The notes beneath the pieces were generated by a model, which saw nothing but the letters and a program-made list of their open reading frames with translations, was not told the origin of the DNA and did not search any database. A stretch of 64,000 bases of DNA, taken from assembly GCF_004331345.1 (NCBI RefSeq), contig NZ_SJJZ01000004.1, forward strand, positions 434,001 to 498,000, given 5' to 3'. This stretch comes from Kribbella soli. GTDB lineage: Bacteria; Actinomycetota; Actinomycetes; Propionibacteriales; Kribbellaceae. Shown here one piece after another: positions 26,248-34,054 of this stretch. Made by a program: the position numbers and the translations under genes. Within the stretch, counting starts at the first letter, position 1; each line of letters begins with the position of its first letter.

Positions 26248-26317
26248 GCAGCTCGACAGGTAGAGCACCAGCGAGACGCTGTACGCAGGAACCCGATCAC
26301 GCTCAGGTGCACTACCC
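26248..26317 (+). repeat. MITE-like element, copy 2 (right end lost)
   Basis: Matches 64 of 70 bases of the copy at 17015-17084, in the same orientation on the plus strand. It starts with the same GCAGCTCGACAGG end. The right terminal repeat is absent; only CCTGTC remains near 26332. It lies between the MOSC gene and the sortase gene, both on the minus strand. Confidence 0.6.
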
Positions 26318-26380
26318 ACCCGACCGGCACCTCCTGTCCTCCTGGCCCGAACCGCGCCCCATCGGCCAACTGAGGCGAGC

Positions 26381-26905
26381 TCAGTCCAGGAGGGTCAGTT
26401 CGGTCGGGCCGAGGTGGAGTACGCCGGAGGTCAGTGGGGTTGCGCGGATGCCGCCGTGTCCGCGCAGCGCCTGCATCGCGCCGGGTGCGAGGACCTCGTC
26501 CATCCACGCGCACGGGTTGGCCGGGCGGTTCGCCTGGAAGGTGATCGAACCCAAGGTGAAGCGACGGCCGGGAACGCGGGTGCCGTCGGCGGCGCGGTGG
26601 GCGGCGAGTTCGTCGATCGGGAAGCCGCGCAGGGTGATGTTGCGCCGGGTGAGGTGCGGGTCAAGAGGCGCGTCGAGGTTGAGGACGCGTTCGACCTCGT
26701 CGAGTGAGGCTGCGTCGATGAGGGTCACGGCGGCGTTCTTGTGGATCGCTTGGGCGTAGTAGCGGTCGCCGACGATACCGAGGTCGGCGCGGACCTCGAT
26801 CTCGGTGCGCGCGACCGGTTCGGGGTCGGGACGCGGGCCGTCCTGCGGGCGTCCTTCGAAGGCGTGTTCGCGGGAGACGACCAGGGCGACGAGCTCGACT
26901 CTCAT
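26381..26905 (-). CDS. MOSC domain protein
   Basis: 174 residues. The MOSC signature is ADLGIVGDRYYA near 41-52, then RRNITLRGFPIDEL, with the conserved Cys in NPCAWMDEVLAPGAM near residue 131 and a final GGIRATPLTSG. MOSC domains handle molybdenum cofactor sulfur or related cofactor chemistry; small stand-alone forms have uncertain roles. ATG 26905 lies two bases after the APH gene. It is the last gene of the extended operon B transcript, and its functional link to sugar import is unclear. Confidence 0.82.
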   Translation of the reverse strand: MRVELVALVVSREHAFEGRPQDGPRPDPEPVARTEIEVRADLGIVGDRYYAQAIHKNAAVTLIDAASLDEVERVLNLDAPLDPHLTRRNITLRGFPIDELAAHRAADGTRVPGRRFTLGSITFQANRPANPCAWMDEVLAPGAMQALRGHGGIRATPLTSGVLHLGPTELTLLD

Positions 26906-26907
26906 GG

Positions 26908-27675
26908 TCAGCCCCAGGTGAGCGGGTCGAGGAGGCGGAAGAAGTACAGGCGGCGCGGGTCCGGATCCGGTACGCCGTACGCCTCGTGGAACGGTGCCGG
27001 GTCGGCGGACCACTCGTCGTGGAACTGGATCGTGGTGAGGGCGAGGTCGGAGTACCGGTCGGCGATCCCGAGGCGCCCGAGGTCGATGAGGCCGGTGACT
27101 TCGAGGGTCTCGGGGTCGAAGAACACGTTCGGCAGGCAGGCGTCGCCGTGACAGACGACGGGCTCCAGGACGCTCTCGATATAGGGGCGCTCAGCAAGCA
27201 CTTGGTCGAGCAGCTCGGTCGGTTGCAGCCGGCGCCATTCGTCGGTGAGGAACGCCGGGTTCACAGCACCACGCCGTACGACGTCGGTCGCCGTCGCGAT
27301 CACGTCCGCCAGCGGCCGCTCGAACGGGCAGTCGGTCAGCGAATGCAGGTCGCGAAGGGTCGCCCCGAGGTTCCGCATGGCACGATCGTGCGATGCGGGC
27401 GGGAGGGTGTCCCCGGGAACCCCCGGCACCGCAGAGGTCACCAAACACGCACCACCCGAGGACGACCCGGGACCGTCAGGCTCGAGCCAGTCCACCACCG
27501 TCGCGCCGGGGAAACCCGTTCCAGCGAGCCAGCGGATGCGGTCGCGTTCGGCGGCCAGGTCGGCGACGCCGGACGGGTCGCAGCACTTGGCGAACGTGTC
27601 ACCCCGACGATAGACGGACGTGTCGGACTCGCCGATGTCGACCGGCTCCCAGTCCTCAGCCGGCGGCGCGTGCAA
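26908..27675 (-). CDS. Aminoglycoside phosphotransferase-like kinase
   Basis: 255 residues with a protein-kinase-like fold. The probable ATP-binding Lys is at 30, the catalytic loop HGDACLPN at 176-183 with Asp178 as base, and the metal-binding IDLGRLG at 197-203. This resembles APH(3') and APH(3'')-type enzymes, which phosphorylate hydroxyls of aminoglycosides. Homologues in environmental actinobacteria may instead be sugar or antibiotic self-protection kinases. The first ATG overlaps the sulfatase gene by 20 bases; a shorter form would lose N-terminal sequence. Resistance is a prediction only. Confidence 0.8.
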   Translation of the reverse strand: MHAPPAEDWEPVDIGESDTSVYRRGDTFAKCCDPSGVADLAAERDRIRWLAGTGFPGATVVDWLEPDGPGSSSGGACLVTSAVPGVPGDTLPPASHDRAMRNLGATLRDLHSLTDCPFERPLADVIATATDVVRRGAVNPAFLTDEWRRLQPTELLDQVLAERPYIESVLEPVVCHGDACLPNVFFDPETLEVTGLIDLGRLGIADRYSDLALTTIQFHDEWSADPAPFHEAYGVPDPDPRRLYFFRLLDPLTWG

Positions 27676-29128
27676 CGCGTTCCCTGGTGTGGTTGAGGAT
27701 CGCGGTCACCGGACGCCCGGTCACCAGCTTGCCGTCGGCAACAAACCCTTCCTCGCGCCCGGTCAGGTCCTGGATCAACCGCGACCGCCACAACTCCCGA
27801 AGCTCAGGCTCGGCCTTCACCAGGTTCCGCAACTCCCCCGGATCCTCGACGAGATCAAAGAGCTGCTCCACGCCAAGCGAAGAACCCCAGACGTACTTGA
27901 TCTTCCCGTCCGTCACCCACTGGATCGACTGCCCGAAGTGCAGGTGCTCGCCGTGCAACCACTCCCGCACCGGCACCGACTCCCCGCGCAGGAACGGCGC
28001 CAGCGACACACCGTCCACCGACGACGGGATCGGCACCCCGGCGAGATCCAGCAACGTCGGCATCACGTCCCGCAACTCGACCACCTGATCCACAACCTCG
28101 CCGCGAACAGCATCACCAGCCGCAGCACGGTCCGCGACGATGAACGGCACCCGGGCCGACCCCTCGTACGGCACCGACTTCCGGAACATCCGATGGTCGC
28201 CCATCATCTCGCCGTGGTCGGACGTGAACGCGATGATCGTGTCGTCGTACACCCCGAAATCGACCAGCGCCTCACGGATCCGGTTGATCTGCAGGTCGAT
28301 CTGCGCCATCAGCCCGTAGTACCCGGCCCGCGCGCGATGCACGACGCGGTCCGGCAGGTCCCCGATCGCCGCCTGGTAGTCCCCGTCCCGCCGGAACTCG
28401 TCCCAGTCGTCCTCCCAGTCACCCAGACGACGTTCGTACGGCGGCAACGCGTTGTACTGGTCGTACGCCCACGCCGGCGGGTCGTACGGCGGATGGGGCC
28501 GATGGAACGAGAGGTACAAGAAGAACGGTCGCGTCGGATCCCGTCGGTACAGCCAGTCGATCGTCTGCGTGCCGATCCAGTGCGTCGGATGCAACTCCTC
28601 CGCCTTGTCCCACGGACGCGCGACGACCGAGTTGCAGTTCACCCCGTGGTCGAAGTACTCCGCATCCGGGGACACCCCCGGCTGCCGCCGCAGCCACGGC
28701 ACATAGTCGTCGAAGAACCCGAACTGCTGCCGGTAGGAACGCCGCGAGTGGTGCAGGAACCCGTCGTGCAGGATCACGTCGTCGAACCCGAGCCGCGCCC
28801 GCTCCGGCCACACGTGCATCTTCCCGATCGCCTGCGTGTGGTAGCCAGCGCGCCGGAACTCGCCCTGCACCGTCACCGGATGCGCGGTGTCGAACGGTAC
28901 GCCGTCCGTGTACCCGACGCGCCCGTGCCGCTCCTGCGACTGCCCGGTGAACAACGCCACCCGGGCCGGCACACACGTCGGCGTCGCGGAGTACCCGCGG
29001 CTGAACCGCACCCCGTTCCGCGCCAGCTCGTCCAGATGCGGAGTCTCGACGTACGGATGGCCGGCGCACGACATCGCGTCACCCCGCCACTCGTCGACAC
29101 AGATCAGTACGACGTTGGGTCCGGTCAT
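27656..29128 (-). CDS. Sulfatase, cysteine type (operon B)
   Basis: 490 residues. The N-terminal metal-binding VDEWRGD and the modification motif CVPAR (Cys52, to be converted to formylglycine) fit type I sulfatases. A late FTSDHGEMMGD supplies further metal ligands. There is no signal peptide, so it should remove sulfate from substrates in the cytoplasm after import by the adjacent transporter. Formylglycine-generating enzyme is needed and is not in this window. The start codon and ribosome site lie inside a long hairpin (29124-29213). A GAG- or choline-type substrate cannot be assigned. Confidence 0.87.
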   Translation of the reverse strand: MTGPNVVLICVDEWRGDAMSCAGHPYVETPHLDELARNGVRFSRGYSATPTCVPARVALFTGQSQERHGRVGYTDGVPFDTAHPVTVQGEFRRAGYHTQAIGKMHVWPERARLGFDDVILHDGFLHHSRRSYRQQFGFFDDYVPWLRRQPGVSPDAEYFDHGVNCNSVVARPWDKAEELHPTHWIGTQTIDWLYRRDPTRPFFLYLSFHRPHPPYDPPAWAYDQYNALPPYERRLGDWEDDWDEFRRDGDYQAAIGDLPDRVVHRARAGYYGLMAQIDLQINRIREALVDFGVYDDTIIAFTSDHGEMMGDHRMFRKSVPYEGSARVPFIVADRAAAGDAVRGEVVDQVVELRDVMPTLLDLAGVPIPSSVDGVSLAPFLRGESVPVREWLHGEHLHFGQSIQWVTDGKIKYVWGSSLGVEQLFDLVEDPGELRNLVKAEPELRELWRSRLIQDLTGREEGFVADGKLVTGRPVTAILNHTRERVARAAG

Positions 29129-29213
29129 GGGGCCTCCCGGCCTGGACTGAGGAGTGGAGGGAGCGAAGCGACCGGAACGACGAGGGAAGGCCGGGAGTCA
29201 CAGCCCCATGACC
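29124..29213 (-). promoter_or_regulatory. Long hairpin enclosing the sulfatase ribosome site and start
   Basis: GGTCATGGGGC (29124-29134) pairs perfectly with GCCCCATGACC (29203-29213). CTCCCGGCCT (29135-29144, offset by one) pairs perfectly with AGGCCGGGAG (29188-29197). On the minus-strand message the second arm contains GGGAGG and the ATG of the sulfatase. Folding would block initiation. Confidence 0.6.
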
Positions 29214-29215
29214 CG

Positions 29216-29232
29216 CCGCGACGGAGTCGCGG
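29216..29232 (-). terminator. Small hairpin after the LacI gene of operon B
   Basis: CCGCGAC GGA GTCGCGG gives a perfect 7-bp stem with a 3-base loop, 11 bases after the LacI stop. It may partly end the transcript before the sulfatase. There is no T run. Confidence 0.4.
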
Positions 29233-29243
29233 CATGTGCACTG

Positions 29244-30236
29244 TCAAGAAGACTCCCGGACGATCAGTTGCCAGGGGAAGTCGAACACCTCGCCGGGTGT
29301 GCCCTCCCGGTCGGTCAGTCTGCCCACGATGATCCGGGCGAGCGCCTCGTTGAACCCGACCGGTCCGACGGTGGACAGCGACGGGTCCAGGTGCTCGCCT
29401 TCGGGCGTGTTCCCGACCCCCACGATCGCCAGATCCCCCGGTACGTCGATGCGCAGCCGGTGGGCCGCCCGGACGGCGGCGATCGCGGCGAAGTCGGTGG
29501 TGCAGTAGAGCGCGGTCGGCCGATCGGGCTTCGACAGCAGCGCCATCGCGGCTCGGTAGGCGCCCTCCGGGTGCTGCTCGAAGACCTCGATCTGGTCGCT
29601 GCTGATCGGCTTGCCGGCGGCGCGCAACGTGTTGACGTACGCGTCGAAGCGGGCGAACCCCGTCGTCCGCGAGGTGAGCGCGCCGACCCGGTCGTGGTGC
29701 TCCAGCAGGTGCTCCACGGCGAGGTGGCAGCGCGGCTCGGCGCCGGACCGGATCACGTCGAAGCCCTGCGGCTCCAGGGTTTCGCTGAACGCGACGATCT
29801 GCACGCCCTGCGCCGCGAACGCCTCCAGCTCGGCGATCTGTTCCGGGTCCGGTTTGATGCTGTCGATGAAGATCACGTCCGGCGTCCGGTTGGCGAGCAC
29901 GGTCCGCCAGTCGCCGTCCGCGACGATCAGCGCGGTCTTTCCGAGCGGGCTCACCGCCGTACTGACCGCGGCCGCGACCGCCTGCGACCACGGGTCCGCG
30001 AGCACGTTCAGGGACAGCAGGACGAGGTCCGACTTGCCGGTCCGGATCGCGCGGGCCGCGTCGTTGCGCCGATACCCCAGGCGCGACGCGGCCTCGCGGA
30101 CCCGGTCCGCGGTCGAGTCCTTGATCGTGTGGCTGCGATGCCGTCCGGACAGCACGTAGGACACGGTCGCGACCGAGACACCAGCCTCCTTCGCCACCAT
30201 CCGCAGCGTCGGCCGCTCTGCCAAAGGTGAGGACAT
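29244..30236 (-). CDS. LacI family transcriptional regulator (operon B)
   Basis: 330 residues. An N-terminal helix-turn-helix (MVAKEAGVSVATVSYVLSG, about 12-30) and hinge helix precede a periplasmic-binding-protein-like ligand domain. It follows the permease gene by 17 bases, so regulator and importer are on one transcript. The ATG at 30236 was chosen because the recognisable fold begins just after. It should release DNA on binding the imported sugar. The candidate operator TTAAACGTTAAC lies before the binding-protein gene at 33746-33757. Confidence 0.87.
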   Translation of the reverse strand: MSSPLAERPTLRMVAKEAGVSVATVSYVLSGRHRSHTIKDSTADRVREAASRLGYRRNDAARAIRTGKSDLVLLSLNVLADPWSQAVAAAVSTAVSPLGKTALIVADGDWRTVLANRTPDVIFIDSIKPDPEQIAELEAFAAQGVQIVAFSETLEPQGFDVIRSGAEPRCHLAVEHLLEHHDRVGALTSRTTGFARFDAYVNTLRAAGKPISSDQIEVFEQHPEGAYRAAMALLSKPDRPTALYCTTDFAAIAAVRAAHRLRIDVPGDLAIVGVGNTPEGEHLDPSLSTVGPVGFNEALARIIVGRLTDREGTPGEVFDFPWQLIVRESS

Positions 30237-30253
30237 ATATCGATTCTTGCAGA

Positions 30254-31129
30254 TCAGCCTTTGACCGCACCGGTAATAACGCCCTTGGTGAAGTGCCGTT
30301 GGAGGAACGGGTACACCATGGCGATCGGCACCAGCGCGACCACGACGACGGCCATCTGCAGTGATTGGGGTTGCGGCGGCGGATGGACTCCGAGCTGGTC
30401 GGCGGACAGCGACTTGCCCTGCAGCACGTAGGTCCGCAGGATCACCTGGACCGGCCATTTCGACGTGTCGTTCAGGTACAGCAACGCGTTGAAGAACGCG
30501 TTCCAGAACCCGACCGCGTAGAACAGCCCGACGACCGCGATCACCGCCTTCGACAGCGGCATGATGATCCGGCGCAGGATGGTGAAGTCGCTCGCGCCGT
30601 CGATCCGGGCACTCTCCAGCAACTCGCCCGGCACGTTCATGAAGAACGTGCGCAGAACGACGAAGTTGAAGGCCCCCAGCGCGCCCGGCAGGATCAACGA
30701 CCACAGGCTGTCGAGCAGCCCGAGCTGCTTCACCACCAGGAACATCGGGATGATGCCCGGCGCGAACAGCAACGTGAACAGCACCATCAGCAGCACCGGC
30801 CGCCCGAACAGCACCGGCCGCGACGTCGCGTACGCGAGCGCGATGGTGACGGCGAGCGCGATCGCCGTACCGACGATCGTCACGAAGACGCTGACCAGGA
30901 TCGCCCGGCCCATCAGGCCGCCGCTGAACAGTGTCTGGTACGCCTTGAACGTCGGATGCGACGGCCACAGCACGTACCCGCCCGCGTCGATGATGTCCTT
31001 GTCACTGGCCAGCGACGTCGAGATCACGACCAGGATCGGTACGACGATCACCAGCGCGAACCCGCCCAGGATCAGCGCCTTGATCGCCTGGTACGCCGGC
31101 GACGGATCCTCTTTCCATATGGGTCTCAT
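30254..31129 (-). CDS. Sugar ABC transporter permease, LplC/YtcP-like (operon B)
   Basis: 291 residues, six membrane segments. N-terminal KEDPSPAYQAIKALI and the ISTSLASDKDI segment after the first helix fit the LplC/YtcP group. The EAA loop is ELLESARIDGASDFTILRR near residue 180, and the C-terminus ends FTKGVITGAVKG. It forms the channel with the upstream LplB-like permease. LplBC-type systems are often linked to uronate-containing oligosaccharides (family knowledge), which would agree with the sulfatase. Confidence 0.88.
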   Translation of the reverse strand: MRPIWKEDPSPAYQAIKALILGGFALVIVVPILVVISTSLASDKDIIDAGGYVLWPSHPTFKAYQTLFSGGLMGRAILVSVFVTIVGTAIALAVTIALAYATSRPVLFGRPVLLMVLFTLLFAPGIIPMFLVVKQLGLLDSLWSLILPGALGAFNFVVLRTFFMNVPGELLESARIDGASDFTILRRIIMPLSKAVIAVVGLFYAVGFWNAFFNALLYLNDTSKWPVQVILRTYVLQGKSLSADQLGVHPPPQPQSLQMAVVVVALVPIAMVYPFLQRHFTKGVITGAVKG

Positions 31130-32079
31130 GTGCGCCTCTGGAAGATTCCCGGCTCACCGAGCCGATGAGCGAGTGAGTTGGCACCCCACAGCAGCAACGC
31201 ACCGACCACGCCCTTGGCCAGCCCGGCGGCGGCCCCGCTGCTCCAGTCCCCGCCGACCACGCCGGCGTAGTACGTGAACGTGTCCAGTACTTCGGCAGCA
31301 CCCGGACCGACCGAGTCGCGTTGCAGGATGAACTGCTCGAACCCGACGCTGAGGATGTCGCCGATCCGCAGGATCAGCAGGAGCACGATGACCGTCCGCA
31401 GCGACGGCAGCGTGATGTGCCACAGCCGCCGCCAGCGCCCGGCGCCGTCCGCCGCGGCCGCCTCGTAGAGCGAGACGTCCACGGTGGTCAGTGCCGCGAG
31501 GAAGATGATCATCGCCCAGCCCGCGTCCTTCCAGATCAGCTGCGCGACGACGAGCAGCGGGAAGGTGTCCGGGTTGGTCATGAACGGGATCGGGTCCAGG
31601 CCGGCCTGCCGGAGCAGGTTGTTGACGAACCCCGCCCCGCCGAGCGACTGCTGGAACAGCGTCACGACCAGCACCCAGGACAGGAAGTGCGGCAGGTACG
31701 CGATCGTCTGGAACCAGCGCCGGAACCGATTGCTGACCAGCGAGTCGACGATCAGCGCCAGCCCGATCGGCACCGGGAAGAACAGCAGCAACTGGACGGC
31801 GGCCAGCAGCAACGTGTTCCGCAACGCGTCCCAGAAGTCCGGGTTGGCATACAGGTTGACGAAGTTCTGCAGGCCGTTCCACTCGCTGTGCATGATGCCG
31901 AGGAACGGCTGGAAGTCCTGGAACGCGACCACGTTGCCGATCACCGGCAGGTAGAAGAACACCAGCAGGAAGACGACGCCGGGAATCATCAGCAGGACCA
32001 TCTGCCAGTCCCGGCGCCACTTCGCCTTCAGCGGCAGGCCGTTCTTCACCTGCGCAACGGAGGAGGTTCGTTTCAGCAT
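31126..32079 (-). CDS. Sugar ABC transporter permease, LplB-like (operon B)
   Basis: 317 residues with six membrane segments. It starts with a basic cytoplasmic tail and a MVLLMIPGVVFLLVFFYLP helix, then the GNVVAFQDFQPFLGI segment typical of LplB-type permeases. The coupling loop is SLYEAAAADGAGRWRRLW near residue 215. It begins three bases after the binding-protein gene and overlaps the LplC-like gene by four. Partner subunit of the operon B importer. Confidence 0.88.
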   Translation of the reverse strand: MLKRTSSVAQVKNGLPLKAKWRRDWQMVLLMIPGVVFLLVFFYLPVIGNVVAFQDFQPFLGIMHSEWNGLQNFVNLYANPDFWDALRNTLLLAAVQLLLFFPVPIGLALIVDSLVSNRFRRWFQTIAYLPHFLSWVLVVTLFQQSLGGAGFVNNLLRQAGLDPIPFMTNPDTFPLLVVAQLIWKDAGWAMIIFLAALTTVDVSLYEAAAADGAGRWRRLWHITLPSLRTVIVLLLILRIGDILSVGFEQFILQRDSVGPGAAEVLDTFTYYAGVVGGDWSSGAAAGLAKGVVGALLLWGANSLAHRLGEPGIFQRRT

Positions 32080-32082
32080 GTA

Positions 32083-33705
32083 TCAGGACCCGGTGACCGG
32101 AACGCTCGACGGGAGCACCGCCGCGAACTCGTCGCGCATCTTGTCACCGCCGCCGGACTTCCAGCGCTTGAGCGCCGCGTCGTACGCATCCATCTTCTGC
32201 CGGCCGGTGACGATATCGACGATCGTGTCCCGGAACGCCGCGGTCAGCTTCGGACCGACCTTGCTCGACGTGTCGGAGTACGTGCCCGCCGTCGGGTTCC
32301 GCATCGCGAACTTCAGCAGCTGCTGCTCGGTCGCGTAGATCTTCTTGGTGTCGTCCGGGTTCGCCGGGTTGAAGATCACGCTCTCCGGGGCGTTCATGAT
32401 CTGCAGCGCACTGACCAGACCCGGTGCCTGCTGCTGACCGGCCTTCGTCAGCACCGGGTTCTTCTGCGCGTCGAGCTGGTACTGCTGCCCCTCCACGCCG
32501 AAGTTCTTGACCAGGTACTCCTTGGTGCCGAACGGCGCCGACAGGTAGTCCATCAGCGCGAGCAGCTCGCGGATCCGGCCCTCGTCGGTCTTCTTGAACG
32601 GCGTGAACCCGACCGTGCCGTAGCCCATGTCGTAAACCGGCTTCGCCTTGCCGTCGTGGCCGAACGGGATCATCGTGTCCACGAACAGCGTCGGGTCCAG
32701 GTTCCGGAAGTCGGCGGTCGCCCGCGGACCGACCGTGACCTGCGCGGCGATCTGGCCGTTCACGGTCTTCGGCGTCGCGTCGGCCAGGTTGAGGTCCGGG
32801 TAGAACACCTTGGCGGCCCAGAGCTTGGCGGCGTACTCGACGGCGGCCTTGTAGTTGTCGGTCTCGTACAGGTGCGTCAGGGACCGGTCCTGGTTCACGC
32901 GCCAGCCGTTCGGAGCGCCGAACCACTCGCCGAACATGTGCAGCATGTTGATGATCGCCGGCTCGAGCGCGTAGTTCGTGCCGTTGGTGAGCTCCTTGCA
33001 CTTGGCGAAGAACTCGTCCGCGGTGGCGCACTGCAGGCCGCCGACCTTCGCCCAGGTCTTCGGGTTGCCCATCATCACCTGACCGAACGGCGTCGACGGG
33101 ATCGGGGCGCCCCAGATCTTCCCGTTCACCACGGCGGTCCGCCAGGAGGCCGGCTTCAGCGCGGCCAGGTTCGGGTACTCCAGGACGGCGTCGCCGGACA
33201 GGTACTTGGTCAGGTCCTGGAACTTCGCCTCGAGCATCGGGCCGATGTTCGGGATGCCCTGGTTCGGCGGCAGCCACATCAGGTCCGGCAGCGAGTCGCT
33301 GGCCAGCAGCGTGGCGAACTTCTCCGGGTAGCCCGGGTCGGTGCCGATCGTCAGGCGGAGCTCACCGCCGAGCGCGGAGTTCAGCGCCTGCCACATCGGG
33401 TTGCTGCCCATCGGCGGCGGAGGCGTCGCGAAGGTCTCGGTCAGCGCGGTGACCGCACTCTTCAGCGGCGGCGCCTTCACGCTCGCGACCGCGTCCGCCG
33501 GGAACTTCAGGAACCCGGGCTCGAGGCCGGACTCGGCCCCCGGAAAGTCCGGGTGCAGACCCTCGAAGGGCTTGTACGTCGGCAGCTTGAGCTCGCCCGA
33601 CGCCTTCGCGCCCCCTCCGCCCGCTCCGCCGTCGCCACAGGCCGCCAGTGTGGAGGTGGCAATCGCCGCACCGGTCACCTGCAGGAACCGTCGCCGACTG
33701 ATCAT
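32083..33705 (-). CDS. Sugar-binding lipoprotein of operon B, large LplA-like type
   Basis: 540 residues, which is the long form usual for LplA-like receptors. The N-terminus MISRRRFLQVTGAAIATSTLAAC combines a twin-arginine motif with a lipobox, so export may use the Tat route before lipid anchoring. It should bind an oligosaccharide outside the cell and deliver it to the LplB/LplC permeases. ATG 33705 follows GGAGC; an earlier in-frame ATG gives a poorer signal. It is first in the operon, and a candidate promoter and LacI operator lie 40-90 bases upstream. Confidence 0.88.
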   Translation of the reverse strand: MISRRRFLQVTGAAIATSTLAACGDGGAGGGGAKASGELKLPTYKPFEGLHPDFPGAESGLEPGFLKFPADAVASVKAPPLKSAVTALTETFATPPPPMGSNPMWQALNSALGGELRLTIGTDPGYPEKFATLLASDSLPDLMWLPPNQGIPNIGPMLEAKFQDLTKYLSGDAVLEYPNLAALKPASWRTAVVNGKIWGAPIPSTPFGQVMMGNPKTWAKVGGLQCATADEFFAKCKELTNGTNYALEPAIINMLHMFGEWFGAPNGWRVNQDRSLTHLYETDNYKAAVEYAAKLWAAKVFYPDLNLADATPKTVNGQIAAQVTVGPRATADFRNLDPTLFVDTMIPFGHDGKAKPVYDMGYGTVGFTPFKKTDEGRIRELLALMDYLSAPFGTKEYLVKNFGVEGQQYQLDAQKNPVLTKAGQQQAPGLVSALQIMNAPESVIFNPANPDDTKKIYATEQQLLKFAMRNPTAGTYSDTSSKVGPKLTAAFRDTIVDIVTGRQKMDAYDAALKRWKSGGGDKMRDEFAAVLPSSVPVTGS

Positions 33706-33745
33706 AGTTGCTCCAAGTTTCGAAGAAGTGCTCACTAACACTCAC

Positions 33746-33791
33746 TTAAACGTTAACCCGGACCGTAAACCTGACCTGCCCCTCGATGCAA
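33746..33791 (-). promoter_or_regulatory. Candidate promoter and LacI operator of operon B
   Basis: On the minus strand, TTGCAT (33791-33786), 17 bases, TTACGG (33768-33763). TTAAACGTTAAC at 33746-33757 is an imperfect palindrome with the central CG usual for LacI proteins, placed at the expected start of transcription. The operon B LacI protein is the natural candidate to bind it. Confidence 0.45.
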
Positions 33792-33800
33792 GGCGTGGAC

Positions 33801-33849
33801 AACAAAAGAGCCGACGACCGCGGGACTCGAGAACCCGCGGCCGCCGGCC
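33801..33849 (-). terminator. Intrinsic terminator with U-rich tail
   Basis: Fifteen paired positions around the loop TTCTCGAGT, then TCTTTTGTT. It is the only terminator in the window with a clear T run. Confidence 0.65.
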
Positions 33850-33898
33850 GTCGTACCACAAGCATTCCCCGTGAACCCCCAGCTGACCCCACAGCGGT
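33801..33898 (-). ncRNA. Candidate small RNA with its own promoter and intrinsic terminator
   Basis: TTGACC (33933-33928), 17 bases, GATACT (33910-33905) on the minus strand predicts a start near 33898. About 50-75 bases on is a 15-bp stem (arms 33810-33824 and 33834-33848, two G-U pairs, 9-base loop), followed by TCTTTTGTT. The product would be about 98 bases. No gene upstream needs this terminator, since the neighbouring genes diverge. Alternatively it is an attenuated leader of operon B. Confidence 0.35.
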
Positions 33899-34054
33899 GC
33901 AAGCAGTATCTGGTCGCCACTCTTCGTGGTCAACCACTGGAAAGCGTCACTCTTTCGATTGACCCGTAGCGCCTTCGGGTCATTCGTTGCAGTGAGCAAG
34001 GACTAGCCCGGACGGCGATGTGGTGCAGGGGTGCCGGCGGCGAGAGTCGTCGAC

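Larger units (their letters stand above)
33706..34054. other. 349-bp divergent intergenic region
   Basis: No protein gene. It holds a candidate operon B promoter and operator (33746-33791), a 15-bp terminator hairpin on the minus strand (33801-33849), and a promoter that could drive a short RNA into it (33905-33933). A small hairpin GACCCG/CGGGTC is at 33961-33981. The promoter of the mannosyltransferase gene should lie at the right end, but I see no clear -35/-10 pair. Confidence 0.6.

Noticed and set aside
33810..33849. tRNA-like T-arm (GGGTTCTCGAGTCCC)
   Set aside because: The loop has nine bases and no acceptor, D or anticodon arm can be drawn; it reads better as an intrinsic terminator.
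33742..33999. 85-codon minus-strand frame before operon B
   Set aside because: It crosses the terminator and the operator, and has no ribosome site or recognisable domain.
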